From NCBI RefSeq assembly GCF_026410085.1, contig NZ_CP112866.1, forward strand, positions 4,153,001-4,217,000: a stretch of DNA of 64,000 nucleotides, read 5' to 3'. A model generated the notes under the pieces. That model searched no databases, was not told the origin of the DNA, and was given only the letters and a program-made list of their open reading frames with translations. Position numbers and translations under genes: made by a program. Source of the stretch: Pseudomonas quebecensis. Lineage in GTDB: Bacteria > Pseudomonadota > Gammaproteobacteria > Pseudomonadales > Pseudomonadaceae. Positions 54,303 to 63,692 of the stretch are shown one piece after another (within the stretch, counting starts at the first letter, position 1; each line of letters starts with the position of its first letter).

Positions 54303-57300
54303 GCGGCAGCCGCTCGCCGTCGGCCTGGTGCGTCGACCACCCGGTCGCCACGTTGCTGCTGACTTTCGCCCTGGTGCTGCTCGGGCTGATTGCCTTCCCG
54401 CGCCTGGCCATTGCGCCACTGCCGGAAGCGGAATTTCCGACGATCCAAGTCACCGCGCAGTTGCCCGGCGCCAGCCCCGACACCATGGCCTCGTCCGTGG
54501 CCACACCGTTGGAAGTGCAATTCAGCGCCATCCCCGGCGTGACTCAGATGACCTCCAGCAGTGCCTTGGGCTCCACCCTGCTGACCCTGCAATTCACCCT
54601 CGACAAAAGCATCGACACTGCCGCCCAGGAAGTGCAGGCGGCGATCAACACCGCGTCCGGCAAGCTGCCCAGCGATATGCCAAGCCTGCCGACCTGGAAG
54701 AAGGTCAACCCGGCGGACAGCCCGGTGCTGATCCTCAGTGTCAGCTCCGACAGCATGCCCAGCACCGAACTGAGCGACTACGTGGAAACCCTGCTGGCCC
54801 GGCAGATCAGCCAGATCGATGGCGTCGGTCAGATCAACATCACCGGCCAGCAACGTCCGGCGATTCGCGTGCAGGCTTCGCCCGACAAACTCGCGGCCAT
54901 CGGTCTGACGCTTGCCGATATCCGCCTGGCCATTCAGCAGTCGAGCCTGAACCTGGCCAAGGGGGCGATCTACGGTGATAACAGCGTGTCGACCCTGTCG
55001 ACCAATGATCAGTTATTCCAGCCACAGGACTACGCTCAATTGATCGTGTCCTACAAAAACGGCGCGCCGGTGCAGTTGCGCGATATCGCCAAGGTCATCA
55101 ACGGCTCGGAAAACGCCTACGTGCAGGCCTGGTCCGGGGACACTCCCGGGGTCAACCTGGTGATCTCGCGCCAGCCTGGCGCGAATATCGTCGAGACCGT
55201 CGACCGCATCCAGGCGCAGCTACCGCGCCTGCAAGCCATGTTGCCGGCATCGGTGCAGGTCAGTGTGCTGAGCGACCGCACCAAAACCATCCGCGCCTCG
55301 CTGCATGAGGTGGAAGTGACCTTGCTGATCGCGATCCTGCTGGTGGTGGCGGTGATGGCGCTGTTCCTGCGTCAACTGTCGGCCACGCTGATTGTGTCCA
55401 GCGTGCTCGGCGTGTCGCTGATCGCCAGTTTTGCGCTGATGTACCTGATGGGCTTCAGCCTGAATAACCTGACCCTGGTGGCCATCGTGATCGCCGTGGG
55501 CTTTGTGGTGGACGATGCCATCGTGGTGGTGGAGAACATCCACCGGCACCTGGAGGCCGGGCTCGATCAGCGCGCGGCGGCGATCAAGGGCGCCGGCGAG
55601 ATCGGCTTTACGGTGGTGTCCATCAGCTTTTCCCTGGTGGCGGCGTTTATTCCGCTGCTGTTCATGGGGGGTGTGGTCGGGCGGCTGTTCAAGGAGTTCG
55701 CGCTCACCGCTACCTCGACCATTCTGATTTCGGTGGTGGTGTCCCTGACCCTGGCACCGACCCTGGCCGCGTTGTTCATGCGCGCGCCCAGCCATCACAC
55801 CCAGGCCAGGCCCGGTTTCAGCGAGCGCCTGCTGGCCGGCTACGCGCGCAACCTGCGGCGAGCCCTGGCCCATCAACGCAGCATGCTGGCGATCTTCGGC
55901 GTGACGCTTGCGTTGGCCGTGGTCGGCTACGTGTTTATTCCCAAAGGGTTCTTCCCCGTGCAGGACACCGGCTTCGTACTCGGCACCAGCGAGGCGGCGG
56001 CCGATGTGTCCTTCCCGGACATGGTCGCCAAACACAAGGCCCTGGCCGAGATCATCAAGGACGACCCGGCGGTACAGGCGTTTTCCCATTCCGTGGGGGT
56101 GACCGGCAGCAACCAGACCATCGCCAACGGCCGCTTCTGGATCGCCTTGAAAGAGCGTGGGGAGCGCGATGTGTCGGCCAGCCAGTTTATCGACCGCGTC
56201 CGCGCAAAACTCGCCAAGGTGCCGGGCATTGTGCTGTACCTGCGCGCCGGCCAGGATATCAACCTCAGCTCCGGCCCCAGCCGCGCCCAGTACCAATATG
56301 TGCTCAAGAGCAACGACGGCCCGACGCTCAACACCTGGACCCAGCGCCTCACCGAGAAACTGCGCGCCAACCCGGCCTTTCGCGACCTGTCCAACGACTT
56401 GCAACTGGGCGGCAGCATCACCCACATCAGCATCGACCGGCAGGCCGCCGCACGGTTCGGCCTGAGCGCCACCGATGTCGACCAGGCGCTGTACGACGCC
56501 TTCGGCCAACGCCAGATCAACGAATTCCAGACCGAGATCAACCAATACCAGGTGGTGCTGGAACTGGATCGCCAACAACGCGGCAAGGCCGAGAGCCTGA
56601 ACTATTTCTACCTGCGCTCCCCCTTGACCAACGAAATGGTGCCGCTGTCGGCGCTGGCCAAGGTCGACCCACCGACCGTCGGGCCATTATCCATCAGCCA
56701 TGACGGCATGTTCCCGGCCGCCAACCTGTCCTTCAACCTGGCACCCGGCGTAGCCCTGGGCGATGCGGTGATCATGCTCGACCAGGCCAAGGCCGAGATC
56801 GGCATGCCCAGCACCCTTATCGGCAGCTTCCAGGGCGCCGCCCAGGCATTCCAGAGTTCACTGGCCAGCCAGCCGTGGCTGATCCTTGCGGCGCTGGTGG
56901 CGGTGTACATCATCCTGGGGGTGCTGTACGAAAGCTTCGTGCATCCGCTGACGATCATCTCGACCCTGCCGTCGGCCGGCCTCGGCGCGCTGATCATGCT
57001 CACCCTGATGGGCCAGGACTTTTCGATCATGGCGTTGATCGGCCTGGTGCTGCTGATCGGCATCGTGAAAAAGAACGGCATCCTGATGATCGACTTTGCC
57101 CTCGACGCCCAGCGCGTGCGTGGCCTGGCGCCTCAGGAGGCGATTTACCAGGCCTGCGTCACGCGGTTCCGACCGATCATCATGACCACCCTCGCCGCCC
57201 TGCTTGGCGCGGTGCCGCTGATGCTGGGTGCCGGTCCCGGCGCGGAACTGCGCCAGCCGCTGGGCATCGCGGTGGTCGGCGGGCTGCTGGTGAGCCAGGC

Positions 57301-57394
57301 ACTGACCCTGTTCACCACGCCGGTCATATACTTGTACCTCGAAAAGTTGTTCCATCGGCCCACACCAGCGCCCGCGCTGGCGACCACAGAGTGA
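54299..57394 (+). CDS. RND efflux permease (HAE1 type, MdtB/C-like)
   Basis: A 1031-residue RND pump. It has N-terminal CVDHPVATLLLTFALVLLGL, the proton-relay helix IAVGFVVDDAIVVVENIHRH, two large periplasmic loops, and C-terminal VKKNGILMIDFALDAQ and RFRPIIMTTLAALLGAVPLM. Motifs place it with multidrug (HAE1) pumps near MdtB/MdtC, although the linked regulators are of the metal type. No outer-membrane factor is adjacent. It is nine bases before the response-regulator gene. Confidence 0.92.
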   Translation: MSGSRSPSAWCVDHPVATLLLTFALVLLGLIAFPRLAIAPLPEAEFPTIQVTAQLPGASPDTMASSVATPLEVQFSAIPGVTQMTSSSALGSTLLTLQFTLDKSIDTAAQEVQAAINTASGKLPSDMPSLPTWKKVNPADSPVLILSVSSDSMPSTELSDYVETLLARQISQIDGVGQINITGQQRPAIRVQASPDKLAAIGLTLADIRLAIQQSSLNLAKGAIYGDNSVSTLSTNDQLFQPQDYAQLIVSYKNGAPVQLRDIAKVINGSENAYVQAWSGDTPGVNLVISRQPGANIVETVDRIQAQLPRLQAMLPASVQVSVLSDRTKTIRASLHEVEVTLLIAILLVVAVMALFLRQLSATLIVSSVLGVSLIASFALMYLMGFSLNNLTLVAIVIAVGFVVDDAIVVVENIHRHLEAGLDQRAAAIKGAGEIGFTVVSISFSLVAAFIPLLFMGGVVGRLFKEFALTATSTILISVVVSLTLAPTLAALFMRAPSHHTQARPGFSERLLAGYARNLRRALAHQRSMLAIFGVTLALAVVGYVFIPKGFFPVQDTGFVLGTSEAAADVSFPDMVAKHKALAEIIKDDPAVQAFSHSVGVTGSNQTIANGRFWIALKERGERDVSASQFIDRVRAKLAKVPGIVLYLRAGQDINLSSGPSRAQYQYVLKSNDGPTLNTWTQRLTEKLRANPAFRDLSNDLQLGGSITHISIDRQAAARFGLSATDVDQALYDAFGQRQINEFQTEINQYQVVLELDRQQRGKAESLNYFYLRSPLTNEMVPLSALAKVDPPTVGPLSISHDGMFPAANLSFNLAPGVALGDAVIMLDQAKAEIGMPSTLIGSFQGAAQAFQSSLASQPWLILAALVAVYIILGVLYESFVHPLTIISTLPSAGLGALIMLTLMGQDFSIMALIGLVLLIGIVKKNGILMIDFALDAQRVRGLAPQEAIYQACVTRFRPIIMTTLAALLGAVPLMLGAGPGAELRQPLGIAVVGGLLVSQALTLFTTPVIYLYLEKLFHRPTPAPALATTE

Positions 57395-57403
57395 GGCGGG
57401 GTC

Positions 57404-58081
57404 ATGCGCGTCCTGATTATCGAAGATGAAGAAAAAACCGCGGACTATCTGCACCGTGGCCTGACGGAACAGGGCTACACCGTCGACGTGGCCCGTGACG
57501 GTGTCGAAGGTTTGCACCTGGCGTTGGAGAACGACTATGCCGTGATCGTGCTCGACGTGATGCTGCCGGGCCTCGACGGCTTTGGCGTGCTGCGGGCGTT
57601 ACGCGCGCGCAAGCAGACCCCGGTGATCATGCTCACCGCCCGCGAGCGCGTGGAAGACCGCATTCGCGGCCTGCGCGAAGGCGCCGACGACTACCTGGGC
57701 AAACCCTTTTCGTTTCTCGAACTGGTGGCGCGCCTGCAGGCGTTGACACGCCGCAGTGGCGGGCATGAGCCGGTGCAGGTGACCGTCGCCGACTTGTGGA
57801 TAGACCTGATCAGCCGCAAGGCCAGTCGCAACGGCCTGCGCCTGGATCTCACCGCCAAGGAATTCTCGCTGCTCAGCGTATTGGCGCGCCGCCAGGGCGA
57901 GATCCTGTCCAAGACAGCGATTGCGGAGATGGTGTGGGACATCAATTTCGACAGCGATGCCAACGTGGTCGAAGTGGCGATCAAGCGCCTGCGGGCCAAG
58001 CTCGACGGCCCGTTCGAACACAAACTGCTACACACCATCCGTGGCATGGGCTATGTGCTGGAGAACCGCAGTGCCGGCTGA
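57404..58081 (+). CDS. OmpR-family response regulator, heavy-metal (CusR/CopR) type
   Basis: 225 residues. The receiver has LIIEDEEKTADYLHRGLTEQ and the phospho-acceptor Asp in VIVLDVMLPGLDGFGVL, with a conserved-Lys loop GADDYLGKPFSFLEL. A winged-helix domain follows (LTAKEFSLLSVLARRQGEIL; VVEVAIKRLRAKLDGPF). It reads like the heavy-metal response-regulator subfamily. The CusR-like box at 53041 is its probable operator. The downstream kinase gene overlaps its last 11 bases. Confidence 0.92.
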   Translation: MRVLIIEDEEKTADYLHRGLTEQGYTVDVARDGVEGLHLALENDYAVIVLDVMLPGLDGFGVLRALRARKQTPVIMLTARERVEDRIRGLREGADDYLGKPFSFLELVARLQALTRRSGGHEPVQVTVADLWIDLISRKASRNGLRLDLTAKEFSLLSVLARRQGEILSKTAIAEMVWDINFDSDANVVEVAIKRLRAKLDGPFEHKLLHTIRGMGYVLENRSAG

Positions 58082-59435
58082 TTCCATTGCGCTGCGCCTG
58101 AGCGGCATGTTCACCCTGGTGGCGGCGCTGATCTTCCTGCTGATCGGCGGCGCGCTGTACCAGCAAGTGGACCGCGGCCTGGGCCTGCTGCCGGAGGCCG
58201 AACTGGACGCACGCTACAGCGTGCTCGAATCCTCGGTGAACCGCTTCGGCACCCCGGACCACTGGGCCAAGATCACTAACAAGCTCAAGCTGCTGAGCGA
58301 AGAAGACAAGCGCATTCATTTCTGGGTAGTCAGCAGCGACCCGGCCTATGAATACGGCAACCCCGACGCACGCATTCGCGCCTTCGCCGCTGAACGCACC
58401 GGTAAGCGTGACTTGCACCTGCCCGGCCAGCGTTATCCGCTCAAAGTGCTGGTCAGCCAGTTCGCCGCCAAGGACCAGCGCCCGCCGCTGCGCTTTATGA
58501 TCGCCATCGACACCGAAAACTTCCGCGCCACCCAGCATCACTTGCTGGTGGCGCTGGTCAGCCTGGCGCTGGTGGGCGTGCTGCTGGCGGCGCTGCTGGG
58601 GTTCTGGGTCTCGCGCATCGGCCTCAAGCCGCTGGGCAAGCTCTCGGACGAGGCCAGCCAACTGGCGCCGCCGAAACTCTCCGGCCGCCTGCTGTTGTCA
58701 CCGTTGCCGCCGGAGCTCAAGCAGTTCGTCAACACATTCAATGCCACGCTGGACCGCGTGGAACAGGCTTATTCGCGCCTGGAGTCGTTCAATGCCGACG
58801 TGGCCCACGAGCTGCGCTCACCCTTGACCAACCTGATCGGCCAGACCCAGGTGGCGCTGACGCGCGGGCGCTCGGCCGAGCATTATCTGGAGGTGCTGCA
58901 GTCGAACCTGGAAGAGTTGGAGCGCCTGCGTTCGATCGTCAACGACATGTTGTTCCTCGCCAGCGCGGACCAGGGCACCAAGGCCACCAAGTTGAGCGAA
59001 AGCTCCCTGGCCGACGAGGTCGCAACGACCCTCGATTACCTGGACTTTATCCTCGAAGACGCCCAGGTGCAGGTGCAGGTCCATGGCGACGCACAGGTGC
59101 AGATCGAGAGAGCCCACCTGCGTCGCGCGCTGATCAACCTGTTGAGCAACGCCGTGCAACACACCGCGCCCGGTCAGGTCATCGACGTGCACATCGAGGT
59201 GCAGGCGCATCACGTCGCCATCGGCGTGACCAACCCCGGCGAAACCATCGCCAGTGAACACCTGCCTCGGCTGTTCGAGCGGTTCTATCGGGTCGACGCC
59301 TCGCGGCGTAACAGCGGCGCGAACCATGGGTTGGGCCTGGCCATCGTCAAGGCGATTGCGCTGATGCACGGCGGGGATGTGTTTGTACGCAGCGACAGAC
59401 GCGGCAATACCTTTGGTATCACGCTGCCGGTATGA
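58071..59435 (+). CDS. Heavy-metal-type sensor histidine kinase (CusS-like)
   Basis: 454 residues. A first membrane helix (FTLVAALIFLLIGGALYQQV) is followed by a periplasmic sensor ~40-155, a second helix (LLVALVSLALVGVLLAALLG), HAMP, HisKA with SFNADVAHELRSPLTNLIGQ, and an HATPase with N box (ALINLLSNAVQH) and NHGLGLAIVKAIALMHGG. It starts with GTG at 58071, inside the regulator gene, with GAGAA five bases upstream. Signal identity is not evident; no Cys/Met/His-rich metal cluster stands out. Confidence 0.92.
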   Translation: MPADSIALRLSGMFTLVAALIFLLIGGALYQQVDRGLGLLPEAELDARYSVLESSVNRFGTPDHWAKITNKLKLLSEEDKRIHFWVVSSDPAYEYGNPDARIRAFAAERTGKRDLHLPGQRYPLKVLVSQFAAKDQRPPLRFMIAIDTENFRATQHHLLVALVSLALVGVLLAALLGFWVSRIGLKPLGKLSDEASQLAPPKLSGRLLLSPLPPELKQFVNTFNATLDRVEQAYSRLESFNADVAHELRSPLTNLIGQTQVALTRGRSAEHYLEVLQSNLEELERLRSIVNDMLFLASADQGTKATKLSESSLADEVATTLDYLDFILEDAQVQVQVHGDAQVQIERAHLRRALINLLSNAVQHTAPGQVIDVHIEVQAHHVAIGVTNPGETIASEHLPRLFERFYRVDASRRNSGANHGLGLAIVKAIALMHGGDVFVRSDRRGNTFGITLPV

Positions 59436-59441
59436 GCGCGT

Positions 59442-59466
59442 GACTGTTGCGGTTTGGGCAACAGTC
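59442..59466 (+). terminator. Hairpin after the sensor-kinase gene
   Basis: GACTGTTGC-GGTTTGG-GCAACAGTC is a perfect nine-pair stem seven bases after the kinase stop, followed by ATTATCTTGTT. It lacks a clean T-run, so it is a weak terminator candidate. Confidence 0.45.
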
Positions 59467-59606
59467 ATTATCTTGTTACACTCTGTTTCGCAGTGCTCGC
59501 CTGCGTTAATTTGACGCATCGATGAGCGCGACGGCAAAGACAGCTGCCCCGTTTACCCGAATTTCCCTCGACTTATTTCCAGGGCTCTACGCTGGGAATC
59601 TGTCTT

Positions 59607-59636
59607 AAAGCCGCTGACCTTCAGCGGCTTTTTTTT
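59607..59636 (+). terminator. Strong intrinsic terminator before oprD-like gene
   Basis: AAGCCGCTGA-CCT-TCAGCGGCTT is a perfect ten-pair stem followed by T8 in total. It lies 170 bases beyond the kinase stop and after another hairpin, so it may end either read-through from the kinase operon or a separate short transcript from 59470-59600. No ORF of note is in the 59436-59705 gap. Confidence 0.85.
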
Positions 59637-59705
59637 GCCGTCAAAAAAGGCCGGGCATTTCCCACGACACCGGCCGTTTACGTCTGATCCAAAGGAGCTC
59701 CACCG

Positions 59706-61034
59706 GTGCAGAACTCGCTGACGTTCACCCCGTTATTCCTCGCGATTACCGCAACGATTGCGCCCATCGCTCACGCGGCGGACAGCGTCCCCGTCGACGG
59801 TTTCGTCGAAGGTTCACACCTGACAGTCGACACCCGCAACTACTACATGAACCGCGACCGTCGTGATATCCACACCGATGACAGCAAGGAATGGGGCCAG
59901 GGTTTTATCGGCACCTTCGAGTCCGGCTATACCCCGGGAACGCTCGGTTTCGGCCTGGACGCCCATGCCATGCTCGGTCTCAAGCTTGACGGCGGTGGCG
60001 GCACTGACGGTTCCAGCATCCTTCCCTATGGCAGCGACACCGGCAGCGGCAAGGCGCCGGGGTCGTTCTCCACCGCCGGCGGCACCTTGAAAATGCGCGC
60101 CTTCGACACCGAACTCAAAGCCGGCGACCTGTTCCTCAACAACCCGGTGATCGCCGGTGGCATGACGCGCATGCTGCCGCAGACCTTCCGTGGCGTCAGC
60201 CTGACCAACCGCAGCCTGGACGGCTGGATGTTCGAAGGCGGCCAGGCCAGCTTCACCAAGCTCTATAACCAGAGCGGCCACCGGCGCATCGGCACCAGCT
60301 ACGGCGCCTTGCCCGATAACCACGACAGCCAGCACCTGGACTGGGCCGGTGTATCGTTCAGCGCTGCGCCGGGTGTGACCAGCAACCTCTATGCGTCGCA
60401 ACTCAAGGACGTCTGGCAGCAGTACTACTACGATCTGGATTACACCTACGCGTTGAACGACCGCGTCAGCCTTAACCCAGGCCTGCACTACTACCATACG
60501 CAGGACACCGGCCAATCCCTGCTGGGCGACATCGACAACAACACCTGGAGCCTACATTTCACCGTGGGCGTGGGCAGCCACAGCGTCACCGCCGCCTATC
60601 AGCGGGTCAACGGCAACACACCGTTCGACTACATCACCCAGGGCGACAGCGTGTACCTGGACAATTCCCAGCAATACTCGGACTTCAACGGTCCGAATGA
60701 GCGCTCGTGGAAGCTCAAGTACGCTTATGATTTTGCCGGCCTTGGCATGCCAGGCCTGACCTCGGCGGTGTCTTACATCAGCGGCAAGACCGATCTGACC
60801 CAGGTCGATCCGCAAAGCCGTGGCTACAGCGCCTGGCACAGCGCCGACGGCAAAGACGCTGAACACTGGGAACGGGATATCGATCTGAAATACGTAGTGC
60901 AGGACGGTCACGCCAAGGACCTCGCCGTGCGCCTGCAATGGGCCACGCACCGAGGCGGCCGCGGTTATTCGGCGGTGGATCGTGATGTGGATGAATATCG
61001 GGTGATCGTCGACTATCCGATTGACGTGTTTTGA
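59706..61034 (+). CDS. OprD-family outer-membrane porin
   Basis: 442 residues with a signal peptide ([20 protein letters not shown]), then the OprD N-terminus [20 protein letters not shown] and [20 protein letters not shown]. The protein has 18-strand-barrel-like alternation and a C-terminal strand ending [12 protein letters not shown]. OprD porins take up amino acids, aromatic acids or similar small substrates; the specific one is not clear. It starts with GTG with AAGGAG nine bases upstream. Confidence 0.93.
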   Translation: MQNSLTFTPLFLAITATIAPIAHAADSVPVDGFVEGSHLTVDTRNYYMNRDRRDIHTDDSKEWGQGFIGTFESGYTPGTLGFGLDAHAMLGLKLDGGGGTDGSSILPYGSDTGSGKAPGSFSTAGGTLKMRAFDTELKAGDLFLNNPVIAGGMTRMLPQTFRGVSLTNRSLDGWMFEGGQASFTKLYNQSGHRRIGTSYGALPDNHDSQHLDWAGVSFSAAPGVTSNLYASQLKDVWQQYYYDLDYTYALNDRVSLNPGLHYYHTQDTGQSLLGDIDNNTWSLHFTVGVGSHSVTAAYQRVNGNTPFDYITQGDSVYLDNSQQYSDFNGPNERSWKLKYAYDFAGLGMPGLTSAVSYISGKTDLTQVDPQSRGYSAWHSADGKDAEHWERDIDLKYVVQDGHAKDLAVRLQWATHRGGRGYSAVDRDVDEYRVIVDYPIDVF

Positions 61035-61121
61035 GGGCTCGAATCTTTCTTTTTAGCTGAGTATTCAATTTTCATCGGGTAGAACTAAACTGCCAGCATC
61101 TATCTCGCTGAAGTCTGCCCG

Positions 61122-62615
61122 ATGAGTCAACGCCGTGTTCGTCCCCCGCCAGCACACCCGGAATTGCTGCTGCTCCTGGGCAGCGGCCTGACCGTCGTCC
61201 TGATCGTCATCATCGTCGCGGCCTTACTGGTTCGCGAACATGCCAGTACGCTGCAGGCGGCTACGCGCTCGACCACGAACATTGCCCAACTGATCAACGC
61301 CGATGCGCTGCGTAACGTCGAGCTCTACGACCTGGCTCTCAAGGGGCTGATTGCGGCCAGGCAGCGCGAGGACCTGGCCAAGGTCGATGCGAACATTCAG
61401 CATCTGCTGCAGTTTGACTTGGCAACCGCCGCGCCCTTCAAGGGTGAAGTGCTGATGCTCGATGCCAATGGCACGGTGATCGCCGACTCGTCGACCCTGC
61501 AACCCACCGCGCGCAATTTTGCCGACCGCGACTATTTCCAGGCCCATGTGAATAACCCTCAAGCCGGGCTGTTTATCAGCCGGCCGTTCAGGGTGCACTG
61601 CGAGTGCGATCAGGTCTGGCGCATGGCCTTCAGCCGCCGCGTATCAGGCCCCAATGGCGAGTTTACCGGGGTGGCGGTGGCGACCATGCGCCTGGCGTAC
61701 TTCGACCAGTTGTTCAATACCCTCACCATCGGCAACGGCAGCAGCGTCAATCTGCTCAACAATCGCGGCATTCTACTGGCCCAGCAACCGTTGCTCGAAC
61801 GCGACATGATCGACAAGGACCTGAGCGAACGCCCGAACTTCAAGCGCATCCTGCGCGAAGGCAGCGGCAGCTTTCAGGCCGTCTCGGCCATCACCGGCAA
61901 GGAACGGCTGTATACATTCACCACCGTGGGCGACCTGCCGCTGATTGTGGTGGTGGCGTTGTCCCGCGAAGATGTGTTCGCCCCTTGGAAACGCGCCGCG
62001 CTGCTCACCAGCGGTGCCACCGGCATTCTGTGCGTCGGTTTGCTGTGGCTGACCTGGATGCTGCGTCGCGAGCTGCGACGGCGCTATCGCGCGGAGCGAG
62101 TGCTGTCAGAACTGGCAGCCACCGACCCCCTGACCGGCCTGGCCAACCGCCGCGTCCTGGACGAACGCCTGCGCCAGGAATGGGACCGCGCCCAACGCTC
62201 GACCGAAGCGCTGACCCTGCTGATGATTGACGTAGACCACTTCAAAGCCTTCAACGACCGCCACGGTCACAGCGGCGGCGACGAGGCCTTGCGCGCCGTG
62301 GCCCAGGTCATCGGCGACAATATCCGCCGCCCGGCTGACCTCGCGGCGCGCTACGGCGGTGAAGAATTCGCGGTGGTGCTGCCCCATACCGACGCCAAGG
62401 GCGCGATGGTCATCGCCGAGCACATCCGCAGCAGCGTCGAACGCTTGCCACGGGCGGCAGGCAGCGAAGGGCCGATTACCGTGAGTATCGGCATGAGTAC
62501 CTGGGACAAACGCAACCGCCAATCCCTGGAAGCGCTGCTGCTTAGTGCGGACCAGGCGTTGTATGAGGCCAAGCATGGCGGACGTAATCGTATAGTCGAT
62601 GCAATCCGCCATTGA
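61122..62615 (+). CDS. Membrane diguanylate cyclase with periplasmic Cache sensor
   Basis: 497 residues. Two membrane helices (LTVVLIVIIVAALLV; SGATGILCVGLLWLTWML) flank a ~250-residue double-Cache domain (FADRDYFQAHVNNPQAGLFI). A GGDEF domain occupies ~330-497 with the active site RYGGEEFAVVLP and an intact inhibitory I-site RPAD five residues upstream. It should make c-di-GMP in response to an external ligand. The signal could reach the PilZ domain of Alg44, but physical linkage is the only hint. Confidence 0.93.
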   Translation: MSQRRVRPPPAHPELLLLLGSGLTVVLIVIIVAALLVREHASTLQAATRSTTNIAQLINADALRNVELYDLALKGLIAARQREDLAKVDANIQHLLQFDLATAAPFKGEVLMLDANGTVIADSSTLQPTARNFADRDYFQAHVNNPQAGLFISRPFRVHCECDQVWRMAFSRRVSGPNGEFTGVAVATMRLAYFDQLFNTLTIGNGSSVNLLNNRGILLAQQPLLERDMIDKDLSERPNFKRILREGSGSFQAVSAITGKERLYTFTTVGDLPLIVVVALSREDVFAPWKRAALLTSGATGILCVGLLWLTWMLRRELRRRYRAERVLSELAATDPLTGLANRRVLDERLRQEWDRAQRSTEALTLLMIDVDHFKAFNDRHGHSGGDEALRAVAQVIGDNIRRPADLAARYGGEEFAVVLPHTDAKGAMVIAEHIRSSVERLPRAAGSEGPITVSIGMSTWDKRNRQSLEALLLSADQALYEAKHGGRNRIVDAIRH

Positions 62616-62678
62616 GACGATCGCGCGCAGTGAGCGCAGAAAGCTTTATCGACGTCCGTAGAGTATTGGCTGACTCAC

Positions 62679-63692
62679 TTACAATTTACCTGTCTTATCA
62701 TCTTTTTTGACGGCCGCCTCCATGTAGCTATCCGAGAAAAAGTGCCTCGCAACTTTTATCTCAGGACGATACAAGCCGTTAATCAACTTATTCATATGTT
62801 CTTCCCCTGTGCCCGCCAGCAGACGTTTACTTGATTCCGGCGGTAACTTGCGCAGATCCTTGATAATCGACAGTCCGATTCCCGCTTTCATGTCATCCCC
62901 GGAAAATACGGTCTGGAAAGGTTCCAGCTTTCGCCTGGAAATATCCTTAAATTCGCCTTGCGTCAGCGGTTCGATATGTCGTTCAAGATACGGTGTTTGC
63001 GCAAACCTCATTTCTACCAAACTCACCCACGCAGCATCCTTGAACGCCGGGCTTTCAAAGTCAAAACGAAAGGTAGTTCCGCCAAAACGACTGCTTGGTT
63101 TTTTTGGCTCGCCTCCCGCTTCCAAGGCAAAAAATACAAAATCGTCATTGCCGAGAATCTTAATATCTTCTTGGGGAGAGTTCTCCGTGTTAAAAATGAT
63201 ATTACGATCAATCAATTTTTGACGTGAAAACAAGCCGACGCTACCATCGTCGCGTTTTACCGGAGCTCCAGTACTATGCGTCGCATATAACGAACTTTCG
63301 AAATAGTTATTCAAAAATTGCTTCTCATCCGGAGTTAGTGCACCCAACTCATTTCGAAGATTGCGCAGGTTAGTCTTAGAAAGACCATCGACATAAGTTT
63401 TTTCCGAAGAGACAGGAACGGTGTTCCATAGCGTTCCATTTTTTATCATCCGCTCGTGGGACTTCCCGCTGATAAATTGGCGTATTCCTTTGGTTATCTG
63501 GCGAGCGGCTACATCTTCATTCATGGTAGGCCGGTCGCTTGATGAATAAGGTTTAGCGATACCGTTACCGATTCCCACGTCTGCTTTCGCAAACACACGT
63601 TCTATATGATTACCCTGCAAAACGCCTTCATTTCCGGCGTGTTTAGCATAATCAATCAAACCAGGGGTCTTGATCTGGCTGATACTAGGCAT
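62679..63692 (-). CDS. OspC/CopC-like type III effector (candidate ADP-riboxanase)
   Basis: 337 residues, GC-poor compared with all genes to its left. From memory of Shigella OspC, several blocks align in order: LRNELGALTPDEKQFLNNYF (~113-132), YATHST with His139, EDIKILGNDDFVFFALE (175-191), SRFGGTTFRFDFESP (201-215), DMKAGIGLSIIKDLRKL (267-283) and RPEIKVAR (309-316). OspC/CopC proteins attach ADP-riboxane to arginines of host proteins such as caspases. The ankyrin repeats of OspC3 are absent. The N-terminus (MPSISQIKTPGLIDYAKHAG) suits a secretion signal. Start 63692 overlaps the upstream ORF; GTG codons at 63701-63704 are alternatives. The host target is unknown. Confidence 0.72.
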   Translation of the reverse strand: MPSISQIKTPGLIDYAKHAGNEGVLQGNHIERVFAKADVGIGNGIAKPYSSSDRPTMNEDVAARQITKGIRQFISGKSHERMIKNGTLWNTVPVSSEKTYVDGLSKTNLRNLRNELGALTPDEKQFLNNYFESSLYATHSTGAPVKRDDGSVGLFSRQKLIDRNIIFNTENSPQEDIKILGNDDFVFFALEAGGEPKKPSSRFGGTTFRFDFESPAFKDAAWVSLVEMRFAQTPYLERHIEPLTQGEFKDISRRKLEPFQTVFSGDDMKAGIGLSIIKDLRKLPPESSKRLLAGTGEEHMNKLINGLYRPEIKVARHFFSDSYMEAAVKKDDKTGKL

